Of a stretch of 64,000 nt of DNA, positions 47,701 through 57,174 are shown piece by piece. This DNA is from Hetaerina americana. Lineage: Eukaryota > Arthropoda > Insecta > Odonata > Calopterygidae. The DNA lies in assembly GCA_022747635.1 (NCBI GenBank), contig JAKTNV010000018.1, positions 3,126,927-3,190,926 on the forward strand. Reading direction: 5' to 3'. The notes beneath the pieces were generated by a model that was not told the origin of the DNA, did not search any database, and worked only from the letters and a program-made list of their open reading frames with translations. Position 1 is the stretch's first letter; every line of letters begins with the position of its first letter. The translations under genes and the position numbers were made by a program.

Positions 47701-50652
47701 TGATAGCCACTGCACCATCTCGATCCCCCTTCTTCCTATCTTAATGTAAATTTTCCCACCTCGGAAATCTCAATTTTTCATGGGCTCTCTTGTTCCTGGA
47801 ATTCCTCTTATTATTCTACTTGGAAGAATCCCAGTTGAATGTATTTTCTTATAGCTTTTTGAGTTAAGTCCTTCCTCTGAACATGACAGGACCTACATAA
47901 TGAATTCTATAGTACTTGAGTACAGTGGAACCTCACTTAACGAGCACCTCTCATAGCAAGTGATTCCCATAACGAAGAAGATATTTTTAAAAAAATGCTC
48001 ACTTAACCAGCAATACTTGGCATAATAATTGACGAGGAGAGGGAATCCCTGGAGAGATTGCACTCCTGCTGACTCAGTTTGCGTTAAGGACTTGTTCTGC
48101 TAACATCTTCGTGGTATCAGTGATCATGCATTTTTCCATCTGTGCTCCGACGTATTACTTGTGCAAAGTTAAATATTAATTTGCATATACCTGTAGTTTT
48201 AAAAATGACCCTGAAGAAAAAGCTGCAGGAAGACTTGAGAGAATAAAAATAACCATAGAAATGAAGAGTATAATCACGAGAAAGTGAGAAAGAGGTGTTA
48301 TCGTGGCTGATGTAGCACTCGCATGCAATCTGTCTACATCAGCGATTTGCACTCTCGTCAAGAGCAAGGGCAAGAGCAAGGCGATGGATGCTTCCAAGGG
48401 AATAACAAGAATATCTTGGCGATGTTGAAAGGTTGCTTCTCATGTGAATAAGCGAAAAGCAATTTCAATGCACTACAATTTCTGAGAATATCATCTTTGA
48501 GAAGGCAAAGGTGATTTCCCTGACCTCACTAAGAAGATCACCCATGGCTGAAGAAGAAGAAGTGCTAAAGGGGGTGAGTGATTTGAGGAGTGAGAGCTGG
48601 ATTCCACAGCTTCGTGAGGCATGCTGAAGCAGCAAGCTCTAGCATAAGGGCAGCAGAGAACTTCATCTGTGATTTCAAGAATTACAGCTACATACTAATT
48701 ATTTCAATTCTTTTTTTCTACAAATTGAATTCTCATTTCAGGTTGGTAAAAATGCGATTGAAGGAAACGTGGAGATGCTTCATTCTCTGCTGCATCGCAC
48801 ATTGCGAAGCTTCACCCTAATAAGGCAGTGGCTATGTGCGCTATGAGTTTATTTAATGATAATGCTGCTTTGCATTTTCATTAAATTTTAAGGTGAACCA
48901 AGGTTTATAAATATATGGTGGAAATATTTGTTAGTTGTTATATCCTTTGAGGGTGAAATATCCTTTTTCACTCAAAGGTTAGCAAAGCAAAAAAGAGATA
49001 ATTAATATTTTTTACATTGAGCCAAAATATCAATGGTAGTCAAACCATACTTTCAGAATGATGCTATGGACGTAATCAAAATATTTCAGGTGCTGTCAAA
49101 TAATCATTTTTAAATTTTCAATAATTAAATAACAAATAAAATGACTTAAAATAATTTGAAAATAATAAGTATTAAGAAAATTATTGGCAAGAAATTTTTA
49201 TTTATAATTTTGTACATATTATTTTTCATACAATTTTATCAAATAATGAAATCCATTGAAAAAGTGTTCAAAATTGTATGCTTGGTGACCCCCTACCCTT
49301 CATCCTTTCCCATCCATGCCCTATGGCGCAAATGACCTCTGCTCTGTCGGTCACCTCCGCCCCTAAATACTACAACTACTTCTAGCAATCTTTCAAATAC
49401 CAAGTTTGATGCAAGCTGATATTATATGTTTGCAAATTCAAAGGCATAGATTATTGAATTATCGTTTGGGGATATAAGTGAACAGCTTTAGGTTCAAAGC
49501 AAACTGTGCTATCCCCTCCCATAGAGAGGAGGACTTCCTTCCATTCAGTCGCACAGAGACACTCACCAATGCACTCCCTCCCCACATTGTAACCTGCGAA
49601 ACTCTGCTCTTCTCTGGTTAATCCATCTTGTCTTTGGAATTCATAATTAGTTTAGGGAATAAATTGAGTAGCTTCAGGCGTGATGTGGTGGAAGTCGAAC
49701 ATAATGAATAACTGATCGTAGCACTTTTCCACTTGATAAAATTTATTTTATGACCGGGTTTCAATGTATTACATCATCATCAGGTAAAAAGAAAATAATG
49801 CCTCTTGTTTCAGGATGGAGGGGAAAAGATTTTGGACATCAAATGAAACTAACTTGGCGTTCGGGGTTAGGGTAATGTTTTGGAGCGGTTCCACTAAGGA
49901 AAGCAAATTTTTTATACCGAATTTTGGTTTGAAATTGGGTAGTTGGCAAAAGACTGACTTAAGTAAATAGGATAAATTATGCGCCGGTGCACTCATGCTG
50001 GCTACCACAGGGCTGATTGGTACGTCTTGTTTGTGAAGTTTGGGTAAACCATATAGTCTTGGGGGTAGTGGGTTCATGTTAACCTGGTGGAGTTTTTCCT
50101 TTTCACTAACCTGATGATGATGTAATACATCGAAACCCAGTCGTAAAATAAATTTATCCAGTGGAAAAGTGCTACGATCATTTAATAATTAGTTTAGGGA
50201 AGATATTTGGTAGAAATCCAAAAGAGGCAGGAAATGTGGATCCAGAGTATTTTGATTGGCAATGGAACATTGAAGAATGTGATAGAAGGAGGAAATTCAG
50301 GCAAACAAAGGAAAGGAAGGAATAGGATATAGAAGCATAAGGAGATGAAGAGGGGCTTACTGTAGTGTCCGATATGTGGTTGTTTTTTGTGAGGGAGGCA
50401 ATTGGATTATCCTTGTTCCATTGTGTAGCCTGTGGCCATCCCAAACCTACCTTAACCATCATTAATAATAATAATAGCAATGATGGTAATAATATTTCTT
50501 CCAAATTACCGTGAAAACAGAACTTATTCATCTGTTACAGAGAAGCAGATGTGCTAATGTACACAAATGCAGCTGTTTTTTGGATGGTCTTCTTAATGTG
50601 AAAGTATTTCTTTTCAATTACAGGTCTATGGCCCCAGCATAATGTGAATTAA
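32597..50652 (+). CDS. RBBP8: CtIP/RBBP8/Sae2-type DNA-end resection factor, seven exons
   Basis: CtIP activates the MRE11 nuclease complex to start resection of DNA double-strand breaks in the nucleus. Exons 32597-32768, 32842-32947, 42234-42295, 44004-45330, 46624-46732, 46849-46957 and 50624-50652 all have GT/AG borders and matching phases, and total 1914 nt (637 aa plus stop). Residues 1-92 are a Lys/Glu-rich coiled-coil-like N-terminus (LVETLTLELKKTKIENEKF), as in the CtIP tetramerisation region. C99/C102 form a CxxC. The long exon 4 is disordered with several SP/TP sites. The C-terminus carries the Sae2/CtIP signature: C587-x2-C590, CSRHR (613-617), then TPKGLW (626-631), which matches TPxxFW. 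The protein stops six residues after this Trp, shorter than vertebrate CtIP (about 897 aa). An alternative 3' exon (50888-50930) is also in phase but lacks the Trp. Confidence 0.85.
32842..32947 (+). CDS. RBBP8: CtIP-like exon 2 (coiled coil)
   Basis: Acceptor tattctag, donor GTAAGT; a 73-bp intron precedes it. Encodes LKKRLNDSQHLVETLTLELK and following residues, with a heptad-like Leu spacing. Followed by a 9.3-kb intron that contains the duplicated AFG2A exon 3 and many LINE fragments. Confidence 0.75.
33171..33442 (-). CDS. Unassigned open stretch next to the duplication breakpoint
   Basis: About 84 codons open up to the breakpoint, then fused in frame to Tigger-derived sequence. It reads ILEPKTDEESACFLQLILPM, then ALDRLTDEMLVRVIILSN. 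Composition looks protein-like and a possible acceptor (tattctag) precedes AGCCTAAG, but I do not recognise a family. It could be a host exon fragment carried with the rearrangement. Confidence 0.25.
33734..33805 (-). repeat. tRNA-derived SINE head (duplicate of 20881)
   Basis: Duplicate within copy B of the segmental duplication. Confidence 0.75.
34235..35110 (-). pseudogene. LINE RT fragment, duplicate of 21380-22260
   Basis: Second copy within the segmental duplication. Its 34559-34828 stretch is open over 89 codons because it lacks a stop present in copy A. Confidence 0.7.
36109..36612 (-). pseudogene. Second copy of AFG2A exon 3 inside CtIP intron 2
   Basis: Near-identical to 23255-23758 (offset 12854 bp). 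At least five base differences, of which three change the protein (Leu to Ile, Glu to Asp, Asp to His). Reading frame and both splice signals are intact. It lies upstream of the AFG2A start codon, in the first intron-rich part of the neighbouring gene, so it cannot be in the normal AFG2A transcript. It may be a recent segmental duplication or an assembly artefact from two haplotypes. Confidence 0.85.
36835..36996 (-). repeat. SINE family 1, truncated at duplication breakpoint
   Basis: Duplicate of 23981-24142; the tRNA head is cut where the duplication ends. Confidence 0.8.
37135..37225. repeat. Hairpin similar to Penelope-like arms at 1750/2647
   Basis: Two inverted copies of a motif containing caaatttgcacttttcc separated by about 30 bp; the element interior is lost. 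Confidence 0.5.
37790..39560 (-). pseudogene. RTE-like LINE ORF, second subfamily, degraded
   Basis: From right to left: a RRKEYIEVLHQGLKLVEGD block (linker before RT), FSLMSHGLKLLTLIISQIIE (RT domain 2), GVEVHGKEMSMLHLSGDNALIAE (domain C, FADD lost), then IYLDRSTTWDGRSSTDFKGR and RITQAKEALKKRQLL (thumb). Different from the 57466 family in sequence. Confidence 0.65.
39905..39995. repeat. Penelope-like terminal arm
   Basis: Contains gttttgatgtattacatcat and is closely similar to the arm at 49714-49785, including the outside sequence gtagcttcaggtgtgatgtg. Confidence 0.6.
40095..40950 (-). pseudogene. RTE RT-domain fragment, frameshifted
   Basis: Matches residues of the intact RTE at 57466-60441: [54 protein letters not shown], then [20 protein letters not shown]. 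Divergence is low. Breaks near 40265 and 40540. Confidence 0.85.
41170..41600 (-). pseudogene. LINE RT fragment, highly degraded
   Basis: The minus strand reads FEQIIFQQL, LLNQ.NSGFKAGLVPKHNS and INKHTIAFLVLLHFINPLT, resembling RT domains 2-A of CR1/jockey LINEs. Confidence 0.4.
41601..42233. other. CtIP-like intron 2, no feature recognised
   Basis: AT-rich sequence before exon 3. Confidence 0.35.
42234..42295 (+). CDS. RBBP8: CtIP-like exon 3 (CxxC)
   Basis: 62-bp exon, acceptor tttcag, donor GTGAAT. Encodes FKPTSCTQCQHVNGIQVYSE. The CTQC pair could bind zinc with a partner in another subunit; that is inference. Phases match exons 2 and 4. Confidence 0.65.
42690..43440 (+). pseudogene. mariner transposase remnant in CtIP intron 3
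   Basis: Frames give VIKHFYLKDSTPKEIKAELD (N-terminus), then the SKQW.SKDNPAPKKV region, a truncated MAIWGSHGI stretch, TINGEYCMSSLHRL and an FHQDN.R-like block. Same broad group as the 8782 element but a separate copy. Internally shortened. Confidence 0.65.
44004..45330 (+). CDS. RBBP8: CtIP-like exon 4 (long disordered central region)
   Basis: 1327-bp exon, acceptor cttttcag, donor GTGAGT. Encodes 442 mostly polar residues with repeated Ser-Pro and Thr-Pro sites (for example CKTPEKK, SSPVLN, DSPEKLK, TSPKGR) that could be CDK targets, and acidic patches (GGGEEEDEDILIMP, LEEEEVGAE). Low-complexity sequence like this evolves fast in CtIP orthologues, so only length and composition support it, apart from splice phases. 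Confidence 0.8.
45391..45625. mobile_element. mariner-type MITE in CtIP intron 4
   Basis: 235 bp with about 40-bp inverted terminal repeats (shared AGTAAGGTCTCCTATTTTT). TA precedes the left end; the right flank is TG. The interior contains only a short antisense transposase-like remnant. Starts 60 bp after exon 4. Confidence 0.8.
46010..46500 (+). pseudogene. Tigger-like transposase N-terminus in CtIP intron 4
   Basis: Reads [35 protein letters not shown], then FQVMDHQIS. Same family as 19060-20870 and 33443-33600. Ends about 120 bp before exon 5. Confidence 0.65.
46624..46732 (+). CDS. RBBP8: CtIP-like exon 5 (first half of Sae2/CtIP C-terminal domain)
   Basis: 109-bp exon ending MEGWECKACQK before GTGCGT. 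The aromatic residue followed by C-x2-C is the first zinc/DNA-binding half of the conserved CtIP C-terminus. Phase 2 in, phase 0 out. Confidence 0.85.
46849..46957 (+). CDS. RBBP8: CtIP-like exon 6 (CSRHR motif)
   Basis: 109-bp exon, acceptor gttgcag, donor GTAAAG. Encodes YYEAAGF, then NKCSRHRDNFSPRKCTPK. CSRHR is the invariant core of the CtIP/Sae2 domain. The following Thr-Pro is at the position of the regulatory CDK site of human CtIP (T847, known from the family). Confidence 0.9.
46974..47068 (-). repeat. SINE family 1, tail only, 16 bp after CtIP exon 6
   Basis: Matches the 23981-24080 tail, with small changes. Confidence 0.7.
47440..47728 (-). repeat. tRNA-derived SINE (family 2)
   Basis: tRNA-like head 47654-47728 with box A TGGTGCAGTGG and box B GGTTCGAATCC, followed by a body containing GATGGGACATTAAACAGCAG. 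Unrelated in body to family 1. Confidence 0.75.
47935..48830 (+). pseudogene. Tigger-like element, 5' terminus and transposase N-terminal half
   Basis: Left end CAGTGGAACCTCACTTAACG is a typical pogo/Tigger terminus. Coding remnants: RITIEMKSIITRK, VADVALACNLSTSAICTLVK, the ISEKQFQ..TISE region, GFHSFVRHAEAASSSIRAAE. The catalytic part is absent or unrecognisable. Confidence 0.7.
49714..50179 (-). mobile_element. Penelope-like element with inverted arms and RT fragment
   Basis: Arms of about 70 bp at 49714-49785 and 50109-50179 are inverted copies (core gtattacatcatcatcagg). The minus strand between them encodes PPRLYGLPKLHKQDVPISPV and KLVSFDVQNLFPSI, the Penelope RT signatures. Only about 100 codons of RT remain. 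Confidence 0.8.
50205..50475 (+). pseudogene. RTE 3' end fragment
   Basis: Matches the RTE C-terminus and 3' tail at 60395-60530 (gagatgaagaggg, ccatcc..aacctaccttaacc) and ends in an (ATA/ATG)n run. Confidence 0.55.
50624..50652 (+). CDS. RBBP8: CtIP-like terminal exon (LW and stop)
   Basis: Acceptor caattacag. The exon completes Gly and encodes LWPQHNVN then TAA, so the junction reads TPKGLW. A polyadenylation signal AATAAA lies at 50717-50722, 65 bp after the stop. Short terminal exons are easy to mispredict; the alternative is the in-phase exon at 50888-50930. Confidence 0.62.
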
Positions 50653-50887
50653 ATTTGTAGAAATTTGAATCAGCTCGAAAATTTTCAGGAACTGGATAAT
50701 TTGTGCTCTTATTTAAAATAAACACACTATTATTTCTGTGCATTTGTTTTCTGCATGTCCTTTTTACTTAATATTCTCTGAAATGCAGTTTTTCCCTAGG
50801 GTGTAAATGTGATTCTTTTTTTTTATTTTCAAAATTCTATGACAGTAGCAGAGCACAAGTAAAGCAATTAACATTTGTTTTCTCCAG

Positions 50888-50930
50888 GACAGAAGTTCTC
50901 AGTTGGGGGCCATCATGTAATGGGCTCATT
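50888..50930 (+). CDS. Possible alternative CtIP-like 3' exon
   Basis: Acceptor ttctccag, donor GTAAGT, 43 bp, in phase after exon 6 (encodes QKFSVGGHHVMGSL). It could splice to a further open stretch starting at 51144 after tttcag that reads LLGSPVPGGIRRLLK and stays open to about 51345. It lacks the TPxxFW motif, so I prefer the 50624 exon. It may be an alternative end or chance. Confidence 0.25.
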
Positions 50931-52156
50931 GTAAGTCTCGGCTCTCTTCATTCTGGCATTCAGAAAACAGGATAATACCTATCTTCTGGATTCTAGTCTC
51001 CTATGTAGCTTTTGTCGATTACCACTCCGTCAGCAGTCTTATTTTCTGTGTTTTGGGCCATTCTGAGGCCTGGTGGTATTAATACAGAATTAACAGTGAA
51101 AAATAGTATCACATGGATTCTTTCCTTTTAATGTCCATTTCAGGTTATTGGGATCCCCTGTTCCCGGAGGCATCAGAAGATTGTTGAAATATTCATATAT
51201 ATATATGAGTGCAGCAGCTATGTATTGCAGTGCAGGAAGCTCCATGAATTTCCATGACTTAACCTTTTATTTTAATTTCGTGAAAAGTGAAACTTTACGT
51301 GTTTATGTTTCCTTGGCTCACTTGTTTGGCTTTGAACAGGTTTGAATGTGCCTAAATGTAATGAAAAACTGTTTAAAATTAAGGACTTCCCCATTATGGT
51401 CTGCGGTTCTATTGGGAATAATTTCTGCAAGTTGTGTTTGCTGTCCATGTTGGACGCACATCCATTTCCTTTACTTAAGATATGGGAATGTTTTCCAATT
51501 CTGGAAGAAGCAAAATGCAACACTTTTACCGAGTGCACTGTTGTTGTGGACAGTGCAGTCCAGTTTTTCACATAGGTAGGACTCAACAGAATTCTTAAGT
51601 TTTCATTGTCCTTGGGATTGCATTAAATGCTGGTGTTCTGTTTGCAAATGTATAAATAAGAATTGAGGTGTTTGATGCAAAGGGGAAGACAATATCCTTT
51701 GGCACTCTTTTGAGATGTGGATTTATTTTCCATTTATGTAATGTGTTTTGCACCTAGACATTTATTTTGCTTGTATATTTTTGTTTAAGCTCAAATTTTT
51801 ATAATGTATTTGACAAGATCTATTGTTCCCTGTCATTAAATAGCATGATTATAATGGTTGATGTCCTTTCATGGTGATTAAAAAGTGTTGTGCTGGGATA
51901 AATCTGGTACCAAGGTCATTTGCTGCAAGTGTGCAGGAAATGCAAGTTTTGTTGGAGATCACATGAAAAAGCTGAGCAGGCAGGTGCATTCAAGATGCTC
52001 AGAGATATGTATGAGATGGGATGGGATGAGCAAGCTATAAGACTTGAATGGAACCACCCTAGTGCGGTTTGCTGGCAATGAACCCAAGAGTGGGGAGGGA
52101 GGGCATCTGCAGGAAGATGGTATGTCAAATATCCCTCATCTTTTTGTATACAGACC
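50931..52156. other. 3' flank of CtIP-like gene, nothing certain
   Basis: AT-rich. Possible alternative exon continuation from 51144. No transposon recognised. Confidence 0.35.
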
Positions 52157-53462
52157 TTGTACGAGGGTTGCTATTTATATGTTGAGCCTTGGCAACACTA
52201 AGCGCCATCGGTCATTTGCATCTGAAATTTTGGCCCTTTTAACGCTATCTTTCTTCTGAACATAATGACGTTTGATTGTGCCGACGTTTGATCATAAGTT
52301 GTGTTGTTTACAGTGACTCAAAAATTTTGTCTCGGCGAAAAAACGGAGTTAACTCATGAACACTGTTGCGCAATGATTTTCTACAACTTTCGACGTGGAT
52401 TATCAAGACAGGAGTGCATCGATCAACTTACTTCCACTTTTGGCGATTAAGCCTTTGCCACTGTGAAACGCTGGTATAACGAATTTCATCATGGCCGCCA
52501 TTTGCTCAGCGACGAAAGTTGTGAAGGTCGTCCAAAATCAGTTGTTGTGCCAGAAAACTTTGATGCTGTGCAAGAACTAGTAAAGGAAGATCGCCATGTG
52601 ACTTATCGTGAGATTGAGGCATCCTTGGGGATTAGTATGACGAGCATCAATAAGATATTGCATGAGAAAAAAATTTGTTCGCGTTGGATCCTGCATAATT
52701 TGACAAAAGCTCAAAAAGATGCTCGTATCAATTGGTGCAAAGAAATGCTCAACAAATACTACAATCGCGGTGCATCAAAAGCTGTGTATTACAACTAAAC
52801 AGGTGTCGAATCTTGGATCTATACGTATGAGCCCGAAACAAAACAGCAATCCCCTATGGGTATGGGTCTTTCAAGACGAGCCAAATCTGACCAAAGTGAT
52901 TCATGCACGAAGCACACACATCGAAGCAAATGATCGCCTCTGTCTTCGGAGTAACTGGGCATGTGGCAACCGTACCCCGTTAGTGCAACGTAGAACCGCG
53001 AATTCTGAATGGTAGTACTCGAGCATTTGTTTGCCACCAGTGCTTGGTGAAATACAGAGAAAGAATCGGCAACGAAGGATCATTCTTCATCGTGACAATG
53101 GGCAAGCTCTCATGGATCGGCTGAAACAACTATGTACCTATTTGACTGGCCAAAACGTCGAATTGATGGGTCATCCTCCGTACAGCCCTGATTTAGCACC
53201 AAATGACTTCTTTTCATTCGTGTTTATCAAGAAAAAATTGCATGGCCAATGTCTTTCAGCGCCTGAAGAAGCCATTGTAACATTCAAAAACCATATTTTG
53301 GAGGTACCTCAATTGGAGTGGAAAGTGTTACAAAAACTGGTTCGAGCGCATGCAAAAGGGTATTTATTATCATGGAGAATACTTCGAAAAGCAATGTAGC
53401 CATTTTCAACGATAAATTACTGTATTTTCATTATTAGGCTGAAAATATAAATATCAACTCTT
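52157..53462 (+). mobile_element. mariner transposon, degraded
   Basis: Ends near 52157 and 53462 share inverted TATTTATAT motifs. The transposase starts with an HTH (ECIDQLTSTFGD, TVKRWYNEFHHGR), continues YREIEASLGISMTSINKILH, then LHRDNGQALMDRL and [15 protein letters not shown] (last two Asp of DDD). Frameshifts at about 52790 and 53015 and lost sequence around the first Asp. Confidence 0.8.
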
Positions 53463-53469
53463 GAAAACA

Positions 53470-53935
53470 GGGTCTGTACACAACCATCTTGATACTCAAT
53501 GGGCGGTCAGAGTTCAACAATTGTCAAACACGAGTCACATTGTTGTCATTTTTGCTGTTTGACGGCCACCGAGAGTGTTGTCCACCATGAACCTCTTCCC
53601 TCTGCCCTCCTTAAAGGCCTTAAACCACCTCGAAACATGGGAGTAGCACAGAATAGAGTTCCTTTAAGCCTCACAAATCATTTTGTTGGTCTCCTCAAGA
53701 GATTTTTTCAGATCAGCACAAAATTCTGTAATCGCTTAATGCTGCTCGATCTTCGATTCCATTTTTTTGTGACACGGTCAGCACACCAAGGTATACAATA
53801 ACTGACGTCCTGTCGCTTTCACTGATTTAAGAGCACTGGGACCGGTTTTGCCACCTACTCCTAGTGGTTCGATCCCACTCCAACCAATAAGAACAGGACA
53901 TTCAATTGCATTACTTTCGGAACGCACCCTGTATA
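53470..53935 (-). mobile_element. Second mariner, N-terminal half, truncated against the first
   Basis: The minus strand reads SRWFKAFKEGREEVHGG, then NVTRV.QLLNSDRPLSIKMV, the mariner linker between HTH motifs. The right terminus has GGGTGCGTTCCGAAAGTAAT. Sequence stops where the 52157-53462 element ends. Confidence 0.65.
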
Positions 53936-54000
53936 TACGCATGTATATATATATATGTGTATACACATGTATATATACACATGTATCTATATATATATAG
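53936..54000. repeat. (TA)n/(TATG)n microsatellite
   Basis: Runs of atatat with interspersed gtgtatac; able to form hairpins. Confidence 0.85.
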
Positions 54001-54279
54001 AAGCAAAAAAAAGGAACACTCACACGTTATTTCTTGATAATTCGACGGAATTCTACTCTGTCTTCATCGGAAGATAGAGAAGTAATGACTGCTGGAATAG
54101 TAGAGGTGAGGGGTGCAAGAGAAAGGGAAGGGGTCCAGGGGAAGGGGAGAACGGGAGGCGGAGGAGGGGTGAGAGGAATGGTTGGGGAGAGGAGAGGCTA
54201 GAGGGAGATAGGGAAGGAGGGAGAGGGAGGAGGTGGAATTGACACAAAATCGAATAAGAAAACAATCTGCTCACCGCAA

Positions 54280-54880
54280 CTATTGCAACATCTGAGACCC
54301 AGGTTTCAACTTACAAAGTCTTCATCAAGACTCCGCAAGTCGAAACAAAGGCCACGCACACCAAAACTCATGCGGAAAAACAAAGTGTGCAACCCCCCGA
54401 TATGCATCGCTTCCACAAAGTAACAATTTTAGGCCAATCAAACGTCCTGCCAGCCTAGCAGATATCCTCAAATCCACCAGGCCGCTCTCAAAATCCCCTC
54501 ACGCCCCCAGAGCCATACTCACTCCATTTCATCGAGCATAATGCAAAACCTGCCCTATTTTCACCACTCCATCCCACCATTTAACTCTCTCCCGCCCTTC
54601 CCCTATTCCTCTTGCACTTCCAAGAATGTTGTTTTTCTTCTAACCTGTAAACTCTGCCCGCCCTTTTACATAGGCCAATGTTCCAACACCACTGAATCTT
54701 AGGATTAATAACCACTGCGCCTCGTGCAATCCCTCCTCCCCATCCGCGGGTCTCCCCATCCCTAAACATGCTTCCCATCATAATACCCCTTTCAACCAGT
54801 GTTACAATGCTTCCGTCCTAGCGTCCCTTCCCACATCCAATAACGCTATAGAATTAAAAACTCTTGAAATGGCATTCATT
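54280..54880 (+). pseudogene. Penelope-like GIY-YIG endonuclease fragment
   Basis: Reads KNVVFLLTCKLCPPFYIGQC (GIY-YIG core, here F-L and Y-I-G), then CNPSSPSAGLPIPKH and NNAIELKTLEM. A terminal arm-like caggtttcaacttacaaag precedes at 54302. A stop follows the YIG block. Confidence 0.6.
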
Positions 54881-54934
54881 TACATCTGTATGGCCTATCA
54901 GCATCCAGCACTCAATGTCGTTCACTGATGGGAT

Positions 54935-55035
54935 ATATATATGTATATATATATCTGTACATATATGTATATATATATACCTGTACATACATATATGTAC
55001 ATATATATATATATATGTGTATATATATGTGTGTG
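54935..55035. repeat. (TA)n-rich microsatellite
   Basis: Interrupted atatgtatatatac repeats over about 100 bp. Confidence 0.85.
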
Positions 55036-55252
55036 TATATATCTACATCAATACCCTGCAAGCCACCAAAAAGGTGTGTGGCAGGGGGTGCAGCACCAGG
55101 AGGAAAGGGTAAGGGATGAGGGGATTAGGGTTTTTCAAATGGATGGGGAAAGGTAAGGGGAACCTGCAAAAAAAAAATATATATATATATATATAAAATA
55201 CAAATATAAGCGTATAACCCTGCGCAGTCGCTACCTTGTAGGTTAATACTTA

Positions 55253-57163
55253 TTATGTCGAGCCGGCTCCTGGGGGATTTCTATTACAAGAATTCTGGTC
55301 TCTTATTGTTCTCGGAAAAAATGACCATTTAAATCTGTCTGTCTTGCAGTCAATCTCTCTAATCTTATATTCGTGATCCCTCCGCCCGTAATACGTTGGG
55401 GTTCGTATTATGTTCTTGATGTCATCGGAAAAGGACCCATCTTTAAATGTTTTTAATAAAATTAATCTATATTGTAAACGCCGCTGTGTAAGGGAATCCC
55501 AGCCTAAATTTTCTAGAAAAGTAGTTACGCTACTGCGTTGGTCATAGCAATTTTTGACAAATCTAGCCCCCCTCCGCTGAACTCGTTCCAATTCCGAAAT
55601 TAAATTTATCTCTTGCGGATCCCATATACTGGCAGCATACTCTAGGTGGGGTCTGACTAGGGCAATAAAACATCGTTCCTTCACTTTTTCGTCACATTTA
55701 CCCAGCACTCTTTTTACAAATCCCAATTTTTTATTAGCGCGACCGCATATTTCCCATATGTGCTTTCCCCAGGACAGATCGTGAGTAATTGTTACACCCA
55801 AGTATTTAAAGGAATCTACCCTCGCGATTTCTGTTTGCTTCACTTTGTAACTAAATGGTGGGGTGTTACTCTTTTCCCAAAAATGTATTATTACGCATTT
55901 CTTCAAATTTAATTCCAATTGCCATGTATCGCACCAAGTCTGGATTGCATTTAGGTCGTTAGCTAACGTGACTCTGTCATCGCGACTTCGAATGTCCCCA
56001 TAAATCACCGCATCGTCAGCAAAAAGACGGAGCCTGCTATTAACCGCGGTGCTGAGGTCATTTATGTAAATAAGAAACAAGAGGGGGCCTGTGACACTTC
56101 CCTGTGGTTCACCCGACGTGACCTTAACAGTATCGGATGATACACCGTCCAGAACGACTGTTTGAACACGATTTTTTAAAAATTGTCTTATCCAGCATAT
56201 AACACTCCCGTGTATTCCATAAGTTTCCAACTTCGCGAGTAACTTGCAAAGAGGGACTTTATCAAAAGCTTTTTTAAAATCTAGAAATATTGCATCAACT
56301 GGAATATTACTTTCACCGGAATGCATTATATCATGAACAAATAGTGCGAGTTGAGTTTCGCAGGGTCTACCTTTTCGGAACCCGTGTTGGTTATTTATCA
56401 ATAAATCTTGGCTATCGAGGTACCTCATTATGGAACTAACAATGATGTGCTCAAAAATCTTACAGGAGATGAAGGTGAGCGATATTGGCCTATGATTACT
56501 GGGGTCCTCCCGGTCTCCATTTTTAAAAATGGGCGTCATAGAAGCTATCTTCCAGCCACTTGGCACGCTTTCTTCTGCTAATGATTTCTTAAATATTATA
56601 TTAAGATAAGGAGCAATTTCAGACGATAGTTCTTTATACACGCGAGCCGGTATCTCATCAGGTCCCGGAGATTTGTTGGGGTCGATATTTTTAAGGTGTA
56701 ACTCTATTCCGCGGGTGGAAAAGTCGATTGCATGCATTGGTTGTAGAAATGCTTTCGGGAGGTTCTCTGGTGTATTCGGGGAGCATTTGTTGAAAACACT
56801 GTGGAAGAATGAGTTTAATATGTTGGCTTTGTATAAACTACTTGTTACTTTATCCCCTTTTTCGTTGTTCAATGAGTTTACGGTGGACTTTTTTCCCTGC
56901 ACATCCCTGACGTAGGACCAAAACATCTTTGGGTTATCGTTTAAATGTTCACCTAATTTTTTACTTTTGAATTCCGCTAGCGCCTTCCGGAATGCCTTCT
57001 TGGCAGTGGACCTAGATGCTTTGTAATTCTGTATGGTTTCGTTGATTTTATCAGGGGAGGAATCTTTAACCGCGTTTTTCATTCTGGCATGGCACCCCCT
57101 TTGCCGTCTTAGTGATTTCCGAACTTCAGAGTTGTACCAACGGGGTTCCTTATTCTCTCTTAT
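55253..57163 (-). pseudogene. CR1-like ORF2, reverse transcriptase part
   Basis: Continues directly from the endonuclease part after the insert (SKYIRENKEPRWYN). RT motifs: GPDEIPARVYKEL, NHRPISLTFISCKIFEHII, QHGFRKGRPCETQL, AIFLDFKKAFDKV (A), GEPQGSVTGPLLFLIYIN (B), RLFADDAVIY (C), FKYLGVTI. Open to the stop at 55253. Motif B has Glu and Thr where Val and Leu are usual. The frame is open further to 57445 only because the RTE 5' UTR happens to lack stops in antisense. Confidence 0.9.
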
Positions 57164-57174
57164 ATATTTACTAG

